Shown in pieces: positions 37,800 through 45,150 of a stretch of 64,000 nt of DNA; within the stretch, counting starts at the first letter, position 1; the number at the start of each line of letters is the position of its first letter. The stretch covers positions 1 through 64,000 of the forward strand of contig NZ_LZRN01000017.1 of the NCBI RefSeq assembly GCF_001678675.1, written 5' to 3'. A program made the position numbers and the translations under genes. The DNA comes from Gelidibacter algens (GTDB lineage Bacteria > Bacteroidota > Bacteroidia > Flavobacteriales > Flavobacteriaceae). The notes below the pieces were generated by a model. The model worked only from the letters and a program-made list of their open reading frames with translations. It was not told where the DNA came from and did no database searches.

Positions 37800-39278
37800 G
37801 TGGCAAACCGAAAAAAACAAGATGAGATTCCTGCTTTCGCAAGAATACAGAACTACATCAACGGTCAATACGAGAACCCGTCGTCAAACGAATGGCTAGA
37901 CAACTATTGTCCAGCTAATGGCGAAGTTTACGGACAAATTCCAAACTCCTCAAAGGAAGATGTAGAAAATGCGTATACAGCTGCCAAATCTGCTTTTAAG
38001 CAGTGGTCACAAACTACTTTGGAAGAGCGCAGCAGAATCCTGATCAAGATTTCAGAATTGTTGGAGGAAAATCTGCATCGGTTTGCTGAAGCTGAAAGCA
38101 AAGACAATGGCAAACCGGTGGCGTTGGCAAAAGAAGTGGACATCCCGAGAGCAGCGAGTAATTTTCGGTTTTTTGGAAATGCCATTACGCAATTTGCTAG
38201 TGAAAGCCACGAAAGTGTGGGTCAAGACGCCATTAATTTCACCTTGCGTCAACCTATAGGTGTGGTGGGCTGTATTTCGCCTTGGAATCTTCCACTCTAT
38301 CTCTTTACGTGGAAAATTGCGCCAGCTATTGCCGCAGGTAATTGTGTGGTTGCCAAACCTAGTGAAGTCACCCCAGTGACGGCATTCCTTTTAGGCGAAA
38401 TTTGTACGGAAGCAGGGTTGCCAAAAGGTGTGCTTAACATTGTTCACGGCTTAGGTACTTCCACAGGACAAGCCATTGTTGAACATCCAGATATTAAAGC
38501 GATAAGTTTTACAGGAGGCACAGCAACAGGTGCCCATATTGCTAAAGTGGCTGCACCACTATTCAAAAAACTGTCTTTGGAATTGGGCGGAAAAAACCCT
38601 AACATCATTTTTTCAGATTGTGAGTATCAGGATATGTTGGAAACAACGGTACGTTCGTCTTTTGCTAATCAAGGGCAGATTTGCTTGTGCGGGAGCCGCA
38701 TTTTTGTAGAAGCTCCGATTTATGAAAAATTTAAAAATGATTTTGTTGCGAAGGTAAAAGCACTTAAAGTGGGTCACCCATCTGACGACAGCACAAAAAT
38801 TGGCGCATTGGTTTCTAAAGCGCATCTTGAAAAAGTGATGACATATATCAAAATTGCAAAAACAGAAAACGGCAAAATTCTGTGCGGTGGGAACAAAGTG
38901 GTTCTTAAAAATTACGAAAACGGTTATTATTTGGAACCGACCGTTATTGAAGTCGGATCAAATAACTGTCGCGCCAATCAAGAAGAAATATTCGGACCTG
39001 TGGTGACCATCATGCCTTTTGAGAGCGAGGATGAAGTTTTGGAAATGGCCAACAGCGTCAAATACGGATTGTCGGCGACACTTTGGACCAACGATTTAAA
39101 ACGGACCATGCGGATGAGTAACCAATTACAAGTAGGAATTGTTTGGGTAAATACATGGATGATGCGCGATTTACGCACCCCTTTTGGTGGAATAAAAGCT
39201 TCCGGCGTGGGCAGAGAAGGCGGATTTGAGGCGCTACGTTTTTTTACGGAAGCGAAGAATGTGTGTATAAAATATTAG
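37800..39278 (+). CDS. Aldehyde dehydrogenase, probable 2-aminomuconate-6-semialdehyde dehydrogenase
   Basis: 492 residues. NAD-dependent ALDH superfamily: CISPWNLPLYLFTWKIAPA, the general-base Glu in LELGGKNPN and catalytic Cys in NQGQICLCGSR, then GPVVTIMPF and TPFGGIKASGVGREGG. The best substrate from context is 2-aminomuconate-6-semialdehyde. The start is the GTG at 37800, since no ATG precedes the conserved IQNYINGQY; that GTG lies in a repeat of the ATTCGTG...GTGGC type (compare 659-676), and residues 9-16 (EIPAFARI) come from a decayed palindrome. Confidence 0.9.
   Translation: MANRKKQDEIPAFARIQNYINGQYENPSSNEWLDNYCPANGEVYGQIPNSSKEDVENAYTAAKSAFKQWSQTTLEERSRILIKISELLEENLHRFAEAESKDNGKPVALAKEVDIPRAASNFRFFGNAITQFASESHESVGQDAINFTLRQPIGVVGCISPWNLPLYLFTWKIAPAIAAGNCVVAKPSEVTPVTAFLLGEICTEAGLPKGVLNIVHGLGTSTGQAIVEHPDIKAISFTGGTATGAHIAKVAAPLFKKLSLELGGKNPNIIFSDCEYQDMLETTVRSSFANQGQICLCGSRIFVEAPIYEKFKNDFVAKVKALKVGHPSDDSTKIGALVSKAHLEKVMTYIKIAKTENGKILCGGNKVVLKNYENGYYLEPTVIEVGSNNCRANQEEIFGPVVTIMPFESEDEVLEMANSVKYGLSATLWTNDLKRTMRMSNQLQVGIVWVNTWMMRDLRTPFGGIKASGVGREGGFEALRFFTEAKNVCIKY
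37824..37846. repeat. Palindromic dispersed repeat, decayed copy 3, in coding frame
   Basis: GAGATTCCTGCTTTCGCAAG resembles the 37323 copy, with arms ATTCCTGC / GCAAGAAT containing one mismatch. It encodes residues 9-16 of the aldehyde dehydrogenase. Confidence 0.65.
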
Positions 39279-39280
39279 AT

Positions 39281-39311
39281 TCCCACCCCACCCCTCCCGA
39301 AGGGAGGGAGC
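39281..39311. repeat. Palindromic GC-rich repeat between the dehydrogenase and SDR genes
   Basis: CCCACCCCACCCCTCCCGAA then GGGAGGGAG: stem CCCTCCC / GGGAGGG with loop GAA. Same family as 40184-40211, another GC island in AT-rich surroundings. Confidence 0.8.
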
Positions 39312-39361
39312 TCATTAGTAGATAAAATTAAATTTAACATTTTAACAGATAAAAAAAAACG

Positions 39362-39378
39362 CCTTTCCTCAGGAAAGG
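39362..39378 (+). promoter_or_regulatory. Short hairpin just before the SDR start codon
   Basis: CCTTTCCTCAGGAAAGG is a perfect palindrome ending ten bases before the SDR ATG, where it could fold in the leader RNA and affect translation. It follows a run of nine A. Confidence 0.4.
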
Positions 39379-39388
39379 TCAGAATAGG

Positions 39389-40171
39389 ATGGATTTAAAA
39401 CTAAATAACAAATACGCATTAGTATGCGGCAGTACAGCGGGAATAGGGAAAGCGACGGCCATGTCATTGGCTTCAGAGGGTGCGCATGTCACCTTAGTGG
39501 CAAGAAATGAGGAAAAACTCAAGCAGACAGTTTTGGAGCTCGCCAATCCAGAACGTCATAGTTACATTGTTGCTGATTTTTCAAATCCTGAAGAACTGCA
39601 ACGTAAAGTTTCTGAATTTATCACGCAGAACCATGGATTTCACATCTTGTTGAACAATACCGGCGGACCAGCGGGTGGACCTATTTTTTCAGCAGAACTT
39701 GAGGAATTTGAAAACGCTTTCACGCAACATCTCAAGTGCAATCATGTATTGGTGCAAACAGTCGTTCCTTTTATGAAAGATGAACATTACGGACGTATTA
39801 TCAATATTATTTCTACTTCCGTGAAACAACCTTTGGATGGACTCGGCGTGAGCAATACCATTCGTGGAGCAGTTGCCAATTGGAGCAAAACATTAGCCAA
39901 TGAACTTGGTCAGTTTGGCATTACCGTAAATAACGTACTTCCGGGAGCTACAGGGACGGATCGTTTGACGGAAATTATTAAAAATAAATCAAACAAATCT
40001 GGAACTACTGAAGAGGAGGCTGCCAATGCCATGAAAAGTGCAGTCCCTGCAAAACGTTTTGCAAAGCCCGAGGAACTTGCCTATGCCGTTACTTTTTTGG
40101 CTAGTGAGCGTGCAGGTTATATCAACGGCATCAACCTTCCTGTGGATGGCGGACGGACGAAGTCTTTGTAA
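39389..40171 (+). CDS. SDR-family oxidoreductase with non-canonical active site
   Basis: 260 residues. Rossmann start GSTAGIGKATAMSLASEGA with TGxxxGxG-type loop, NNTGGP, and C-terminal NNVLPGATGTD and YINGINLPVDGG. The catalytic serine Ser142 is kept, but the Tyr-x-x-x-Lys motif reads Ser155-Asn-Thr-Ile-Arg159, so both catalytic Tyr and Lys are replaced, as in a known sub-branch of SDR proteins. Role in the kynurenine route is unclear; reduction of an unsaturated oxo acid downstream of aminomuconate is one possibility. Leader contains a GC-rich palindrome and a hairpin. Confidence 0.85.
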   Translation: MDLKLNNKYALVCGSTAGIGKATAMSLASEGAHVTLVARNEEKLKQTVLELANPERHSYIVADFSNPEELQRKVSEFITQNHGFHILLNNTGGPAGGPIFSAELEEFENAFTQHLKCNHVLVQTVVPFMKDEHYGRIINIISTSVKQPLDGLGVSNTIRGAVANWSKTLANELGQFGITVNNVLPGATGTDRLTEIIKNKSNKSGTTEEEAANAMKSAVPAKRFAKPEELAYAVTFLASERAGYINGINLPVDGGRTKSL

Positions 40172-40183
40172 TTCCTAAAATCC

Positions 40184-40211
40184 CATCCCTAACCCTTCCC
40201 GAGGGGAAGGG
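40184..40211. repeat. Palindromic GC-rich repeat after the SDR gene
   Basis: ATCCCTAACCCTTCCCGAGG then GGAAGGGAAC; stem CCCTTCCC / GGGAAGGG, loop GAG. Reverse orientation of the copy at 40405-40438. Confidence 0.85.
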
Positions 40212-40261
40212 AACTGATATGGAGAACTTAAATTTCAAATTATACAAAATCGAAAAAAATA

Positions 40262-40292
40262 GACCTCACAGGTTTTCAAAACCTGTGGGGTC
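40262..40292. repeat. Palindrome, second copy of the 37254 repeat
   Basis: GACCTCACAGGTTTT / AAAACCTGTGGGGTC, 15 bp arms with one wobble pair and a one-base loop. Nearly identical to 37254-37284, three kilobases away. Confidence 0.9.
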
Positions 40293-40404
40293 TTTGTATA
40301 TTAGTGGGATCATTTTGAAACGAGGTATTTCATCTTTAAATGTCTTAATTTTCACACTTGAAATACATCAGTGTTTAATAAAATTCTTAACTGCCCAGTT
40401 AAGA

Positions 40405-40438
40405 GTTCCTTCCCTTCGGGAAGGTTAGGAAGGGATTT
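40405..40438. repeat. Palindromic GC-rich repeat just before the dioxygenase start
   Basis: Stem CCTTCCC / GGGAAGG (40408-40414, 40418-40424), loop TTC, tail TTAGGAAGGGA, ending a few bases before ATG 40443. The open frame continues upstream through it, but the conserved protein begins at the ATG. Confidence 0.85.
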
Positions 40439-40442
40439 TATC

Positions 40443-40979
40443 ATGAGCAAATTAGTTTCTCCTTTGAATTTTAAAGCTTGGATTGAAGAAAATAGACATC
40501 TTCTAAAACCGCCAGTTGGCAATAAAGTCGTTTGGAAAGACGGCGATTTTATCGTTATGGTTGTTGGTGGTCCCAACAATAGAAAAGATTATCACTATAA
40601 TGAAACTCCAGAATTTTTCTATCAGATTGAAGGCGATATCGTCTTAAAAATAATCGACAATGGGAAGCCAATTGATGTCCATATCAAAGAAGGTGACATT
40701 TATTTATTGCCTCCAAAAGTGCCCCATTCCCCACAGCGCGGTGAAAATACCGTCGGTTTGGTAATTGAATACAAACGACCTGAAGGCATGCGTGACGCAC
40801 TCCTTTGGTTTTGTGAAAATTGCACTACAAAATTATACGAAGAAGATTTTACAGTTGAAAATATTGAAACCGATATGCCTGTTATTTTTGACAAGTATTA
40901 TGGAGACAAGGACAAACGTAAATGTCCCAATTGTGGAGAATTGATGGAGCCACCCCAAAAGGTGAAAATTGATAGCTAA
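40443..40979 (+). CDS. nbaC: 3-hydroxyanthranilate 3,4-dioxygenase
   Basis: 178 residues from ATG 40443, the usual bacterial length. Cupin with Fe ligands His51, Glu57 and His95 (RKDYHYNETPEFFYQIEGD and PPKVPHSPQRG), and a C-terminal rubredoxin-like site with Cys124, Cys127, Cys161 and Cys164 as in bacterial enzymes. It opens 3-hydroxyanthranilate to 2-amino-3-carboxymuconate-6-semialdehyde. The upstream repeats lie in its leader. Confidence 0.94.
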   Translation: MSKLVSPLNFKAWIEENRHLLKPPVGNKVVWKDGDFIVMVVGGPNNRKDYHYNETPEFFYQIEGDIVLKIIDNGKPIDVHIKEGDIYLLPPKVPHSPQRGENTVGLVIEYKRPEGMRDALLWFCENCTTKLYEEDFTVENIETDMPVIFDKYYGDKDKRKCPNCGELMEPPQKVKIDS

Positions 40980-41119
40980 GTATTGATTTAAAAAAAATAA
41001 AATTCCTTTCCTTTTTAAGGCAAAGTGGATTATTCAGAATAAACGGATTGAAGATGGAAGGATCACCCCTTTAATCTAAAACAACTAAAAATAGAGTTCC
41101 ACTATCGTGGTAAGTCAAC

Positions 41120-42205
41120 ATGGAAAAACGAAAACTTCGCATCAACGGTCATTCTCATCTACTTCCCTATCCGGAGGAAATCCCTCAGTTCATGAAAGAC
41201 AAAGGTATTTTTTGGGTGGACAAGGACCGTAAATTTATGCTTCAAAAAGATTGGAGCCGTCCAGTGACGGATTCAAGTTTCTTTTTGGACGAGAAATTAG
41301 CGTGGATGGAGCGTTTTAAGATAGACCATGCCGTAGTATTAAATCTGTCACAGCTTTATGGCAATGGCTTGCGTTTAGAAGAAATGAAACAGGCGCTAAG
41401 GTTCCAGAATGATTTTAATGCCAAAATTCAAAGAGAAAATCCGAGTAAATTCACCTGTGGCTTTGTGGTTCATCCTGGATTTGTTCGTGGTGCCTGTTGG
41501 GAAATTAAGCGTTGCGTTGAAGAATTGGGGATGCAACTCCTCTGTTTGCCTACGCATTATATGGACACCATCGGGACATGGCGCTGTATTTTTGACGAAG
41601 AGAACGAGCCCATCTTTGAGCTGGCGAATAAATACAATCTAGCCGTAGAAATCCATCCTTATGATGGTGAAAAATTTATAAAATTAGAAAACACGTCTTG
41701 GCGTTTCCATTTAATTTGGATGTTGGCACAATGTGCAGATGCGTACCATTTTTTGACGCTAAATGGCTATCAAGACAAATATCCAAATATGCGCACCTGT
41801 TTTGCTCATGGTGGACAATTAGCGCAGATAAATTTAGGCCGACGTATTCAAGGTTTTGACGGCAGGCCAGATTTATTTGAAGGCAAAAGTCACCCAAGAA
41901 AAGCCGTAGGCCATAAAAACATTTTCTTTGACACTTTGGTACACGATACCGGAGGATTGCAACTATTGATTAAAAACCAAGGCTCCAGACAGGTGCTTAT
42001 GGGACTCGATGACCCTTATCCATTGGGTGAAATGGAAAGTGCACAACAATCTTCATATCCTGGTAAAATTTTGGATTTAGCCGTTAAACAAGAAATAATT
42101 ACAGAGAACCAGCGTGATGCCATTTGGGAAGACAACGTTATTAGATGGTTGTGCGGTGATGATGAAACAGCAAAGCAAAATTTAATGAACAGAATATTAA
42201 GTTGA
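41120..42205 (+). CDS. Amidohydrolase, probable 2-amino-3-carboxymuconate-6-semialdehyde decarboxylase
   Basis: 361 residues, TIM-barrel amidohydrolase_2 family. Metal ligands His11 and His13 in INGHSHLLP, further ligand regions VEIHPYDGE, CFAHGGQLAQ and the Asp in MGLDDPYPLGE, as in ACMSD. In this cluster it would remove CO2 from the dioxygenase product, steering flux to aminomuconate semialdehyde and away from quinolinate. Slightly longer than the eukaryotic enzyme. The 140-base gap before it holds no recognisable gene. Confidence 0.9.
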   Translation: MEKRKLRINGHSHLLPYPEEIPQFMKDKGIFWVDKDRKFMLQKDWSRPVTDSSFFLDEKLAWMERFKIDHAVVLNLSQLYGNGLRLEEMKQALRFQNDFNAKIQRENPSKFTCGFVVHPGFVRGACWEIKRCVEELGMQLLCLPTHYMDTIGTWRCIFDEENEPIFELANKYNLAVEIHPYDGEKFIKLENTSWRFHLIWMLAQCADAYHFLTLNGYQDKYPNMRTCFAHGGQLAQINLGRRIQGFDGRPDLFEGKSHPRKAVGHKNIFFDTLVHDTGGLQLLIKNQGSRQVLMGLDDPYPLGEMESAQQSSYPGKILDLAVKQEIITENQRDAIWEDNVIRWLCGDDETAKQNLMNRILS

Positions 42206-42331
42206 GCGTAATCCCATAAGTGATCACTTCTGACTTTTTGTAAAACGAAGCATGCTGTTACTTTTTGTTATGGTGTAAAAAAATCCTTTGACCATTTAAG
42301 TCACGAGTGCCCTCATTCAGACATAAAAATT

Positions 42332-42973
42332 ATGCATTTTATATCAGATCAATTAGACCAATATATCGAAAATCATTCTGAAAACGAACCAGAATTATTG
42401 CAACAACTCTCACGGGAAACACATCAAAAAATTTTACAGCCACGTATGCTCAGCGGCCATTATCAGGGTCGTGTATTGAGCATGTTCTCTAAATTATTGC
42501 ATCCAAAATCCATATTGGAGATTGGTACTTACACGGGATATTCTGCATTGTGCTTGGCTGAAGGACTTCACAAAGATGGCGTATTGCACACTATTGACAT
42601 CAATGAGGAGTTGGTCGATTTTCAGAGAAAATATTTTGACCAATCCCAACAAGGTCATCAGATCCATCAACATTTAGGTGATGCTTTAGAAATTATTCCA
42701 ACATTGGAAACTCACTTCGATATCGTGTTTATAGATGCCGACAAAGACAATTACGCCAAATACTTCCATTTAATCATAAACAAGCTGAATCCGGGAGGGA
42801 TTATTCTTTCTGACAATGTCTTGTGGAGCGGCAAGGTAATGGAGCCTGTAAAAAAAGACGATCGGTCTACTGAGGCTTTGATAGCCTATAACAAACTGCT
42901 GAAGGATGATGCTCGGGTAGAAACTATTGTATTGCCTATCCGCGATGGTTTAACGGTAAGCAGAAAAACATAA
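42332..42973 (+). CDS. Class I SAM-dependent O-methyltransferase (COMT-like)
   Basis: 213 residues. Motif I ILEIGTYTGYSALCLAEGL, DADKDNYAKYFHLI with the metal-binding Asp, and LSDNVLWSGKV; closing IRDGLTVSRK. Family 3 (CCoAMT-like) enzymes methylate catechol-type hydroxyls with Mg2+. It follows the kynurenine genes by about 130 bases and could modify hydroxylated aromatics, but family members are widely distributed and the substrate is unknown. Confidence 0.88.
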   Translation: MHFISDQLDQYIENHSENEPELLQQLSRETHQKILQPRMLSGHYQGRVLSMFSKLLHPKSILEIGTYTGYSALCLAEGLHKDGVLHTIDINEELVDFQRKYFDQSQQGHQIHQHLGDALEIIPTLETHFDIVFIDADKDNYAKYFHLIINKLNPGGIILSDNVLWSGKVMEPVKKDDRSTEALIAYNKLLKDDARVETIVLPIRDGLTVSRKT

Positions 42974-43085
42974 GATGAAGACCAAATTACACCTATCTAA
43001 AATTGGCACAGCGTAACTTGGTTTCAAAAAAGCTATAAAACTTCTGATTTTAAAGTCGCTGACCCCTCAGATATTATATTCTATT

Positions 43086-43302
43086 TCAGTATTGTCCGGT
43101 TAAACACCATATGAAGTCCCTACGGGACATTGAACTCATTTTAACTTTATGATTACCAATATTTTGTACCCCTGGGACAATATGCTGTTAGGCATTTAAT
43201 ATGGGTAACTAAATAGAACCCCTGCAAAGGCTAGTTCCGTAGGGACTAATTATAGAATGGGGTTTCCCAGAATCATGTATTACTTTTATCGGACAACACT
43301 GA
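43086..43302. mobile_element. 217 bp MITE-like element with nested inverted repeats
   Basis: Terminal inverted repeats of 19 bp with three mismatches: TCAGTATTGTCCGGTTAAA at 43086-43104 and the complement of TCAGTGTTGTCCGATAAAA at 43284-43302. Inside, AGTCCCTACGGGAC (43114-43127) and the complement of AGTCCCTACGGAAC (43233-43246) form a second, inner inverted repeat. No coding capacity. It fills most of the 406-base gap between the O-methyltransferase and the channel gene. A non-autonomous element mobilised by a transposase elsewhere is the likely nature. The flanks 42974-43085 and 43303-43379 show nothing else. Confidence 0.6.
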
Positions 43303-43379
43303 TTCTATTTATATAAAAACTTGGATACAAGCGAAAACTTTAGTATTATCAAGGATACAAAAATCACTCACCATATTTT

Positions 43380-44483
43380 ATGACATTAAAATCAAAAGTT
43401 GCATCAGTAGTTCTTTTTTGCACCACGCTAACAATTTTTACCTATACACTACATGCCCAAGAAACCGAGAAAACTTCCAACACCACTGAACTACTAGTAG
43501 GGGTTGCTGGCAGCGAACCTTTTGTGTTTGGAAAAAATTCTTCATCAAAAGGAATTGCGATAGAAATATGGGAAGATGTAGCTAATAAGAAATCATGGGA
43601 CTATACTTATAAGATCTTTGATACTGTTGAGGACGCGCTTTATGCCTTGAACAAAGGCGATTTAAATGTAGTGGTCGGACCTATCAGCATTACCTCACAG
43701 CGGCTTGAATATATGCGATTTTCACAACCCTTTTACAATTCAAGTTTAGCCGTGGTGTCACGTGTGGATGATTTGACCATTTGGCAAAAAATAAAACCGC
43801 TTTTTAGTGTCAAATTACTATTGGCCGTTGGTATTTTCCTAATTATACTTGCCATTGTAGGCACCTTGCTATGGCTGGCAGAACGAAAAAAATCGCCAGA
43901 CCAATTTCCTTCCAAACCTGCAGATGGCATCGGCACTGGCATGTGGCTTGCCATCGTCACCATGAGTACTACCGGTTATGGTGACAAGGCACCCATTACA
44001 TTGTGGGGACGGATTATTGCAGGAAGCTGGATGATTATCTCTATTATTTTTGCGACGTCGATGGTGGCTGGAATTGCAAGCACTCTGACGCTTACTTCTC
44101 TTGGCACATCAACGGTTTCCAATGTTGAACAGTTGGCAGGACGTAAGGTTGCTACTATTGCTGCGTCACCTTCAGAAGCCTTTTTAAAAGCCTACAAAAC
44201 CAAAATTACAGCTGTCAATAACCTCAACTCTGCCATGACAAAATTGACAAATAGAGAGGTGGACGCTGTGGTTTATGACCGACCACAACTGTTATATTAT
44301 TTGAAAAACAATAAAGATGAAGCGCTCTACATTGCCAAAGCTGAATATTATAAACAAGGATATGGTTTTGCTTTTCCTGTAGATTCAGATCTTATTTATG
44401 AGGCCAACAGAGCCTTATTGGAGCTTGCAGAAGATCAAGAAATCTCAACCATTGTGGACTATTATTTGGATAAAGACGAATAG
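43380..44483 (+). CDS. GluR0-like ligand-gated potassium channel (bacterial ionotropic glutamate receptor)
   Basis: 367 residues: signal peptide (to about 27); first half of a periplasmic amino-acid-binding domain (35-130, ending SITSQRLEYMRFSQPFY with Arg108 at the ligand-carboxylate position); membrane helix M1 (about 143-167); pore loop with potassium filter Thr198-Gly-Tyr-Gly-Asp202 in MSTTGYGDKAP; membrane helix M2 (about 208-235); second half of the binding domain (240-365). This is the exact layout of the prokaryotic receptor GluR0 with an inverted KcsA-like pore. Expected to open a K+ path on amino acid binding. Monocistronic; ends in a terminator. Confidence 0.9.
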   Translation: MTLKSKVASVVLFCTTLTIFTYTLHAQETEKTSNTTELLVGVAGSEPFVFGKNSSSKGIAIEIWEDVANKKSWDYTYKIFDTVEDALYALNKGDLNVVVGPISITSQRLEYMRFSQPFYNSSLAVVSRVDDLTIWQKIKPLFSVKLLLAVGIFLIILAIVGTLLWLAERKKSPDQFPSKPADGIGTGMWLAIVTMSTTGYGDKAPITLWGRIIAGSWMIISIIFATSMVAGIASTLTLTSLGTSTVSNVEQLAGRKVATIAASPSEAFLKAYKTKITAVNNLNSAMTKLTNREVDAVVYDRPQLLYYLKNNKDEALYIAKAEYYKQGYGFAFPVDSDLIYEANRALLELAEDQEISTIVDYYLDKDE

Positions 44484-44534
44484 CGATCGCAAAACATTAC
44501 ACGCTTTAATCTAAAAGATTTTTATAGAATAAAA

Positions 44535-44570
44535 AATTCTTCCTACCTGTGAAGAATATTTTTTATGTTT
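44535..44570 (+). terminator. Terminator after the channel gene
   Basis: Stem ATTCTTC / GAAGAAT with eight-base loop, A-rich on the left and ATTTTTTATG on the right. The rest of the gap to 44776 shows no convincing gene. Confidence 0.65.
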
Positions 44571-44776
44571 TTTTTCACAGTACTCAACCTCCTCGCCATT
44601 TGGAATATTTCAATCAAAACAATGCAGTAATTTTTGCTGCAGTTACCGCCGCTACTGAGTTTCATTTTAGTAAATATATAGACGTGAATGACTTTTAAGT
44701 ATAATAACTTATCAGCTTGAGATATTTTAAATTTTAAAAAATATTAGATAAAAGGGAAGATTACTATTGAAACAGA

Positions 44777-45067
44777 TTACATTTTACGCTTGACGGAGCC
44801 CACGGCATCTTCTACCTCATCTTTAACCTTTTTTACTTCTTCTGTAAAGGTTTTGGTATATTCTGATGTATTGATCCCATTTTTATCTGCGCTTTTAGTA
44901 ATCTCAGACTTCAGATCATTAGTGGCGTCTTTGAGCGTGCGCATGCCTTTGCCCAAACCTTTTGCAATGTCTGGTACCTTATCTGCACCAAAAACCATCA
45001 CCACTATAAGTAGTATGAACATGATTTCAGTGGTTCCGATAAATAGAAATGTAGATTGTAGTATCAC
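44777..45067 (-). CDS. tatA: Sec-independent translocase protein TatA
   Basis: 96 residues from a GTG at 45067. Single membrane helix (about 6-24) containing a Glu, the FG motif in VVMVFGADKVPDIAKGLGKG, then an amphipathic helix and charged C-terminal tail. It multimerises to form the pore for folded twin-arginine proteins. Lies downstream of the M1 peptidase gene on the same strand but beyond a terminator, so separately expressed. tatB/tatC are not in the window. Confidence 0.9.
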   Translation of the reverse strand: MILQSTFLFIGTTEIMFILLIVVMVFGADKVPDIAKGLGKGMRTLKDATNDLKSEITKSADKNGINTSEYTKTFTEEVKKVKDEVEDAVGSVKRKM

Positions 45068-45100
45068 AGTGCAAATATAGTGAGATGTTTTGAATACAAT

Positions 45101-45129
45101 AAAAAAGCCGACAGTTAAATTAGTCGGCT
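45101..45129 (-). terminator. Terminator after the M1 peptidase gene
   Basis: Stem AGCCGAC / GTCGGCT (45106-45112, 45123-45129) with a T-run on the minus strand, 22 bases past the peptidase stop. Confidence 0.75.
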
Positions 45130-45150
45130 CTTATAGTTAAAGTTTTAGGC

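Noticed and set aside
40371-40442. N-terminal extension of the 3-hydroxyanthranilate dioxygenase
   Set aside because: Open frame through a palindromic repeat, but the family begins at ATG 40443 and no evidence supports upstream initiation, in contrast to kmo.
44549-44698. 49-codon frame from a GTG with protein-like composition after the channel gene
   Set aside because: It starts inside the terminator hairpin, has no ATG or promoter, and matches no family I recognise.
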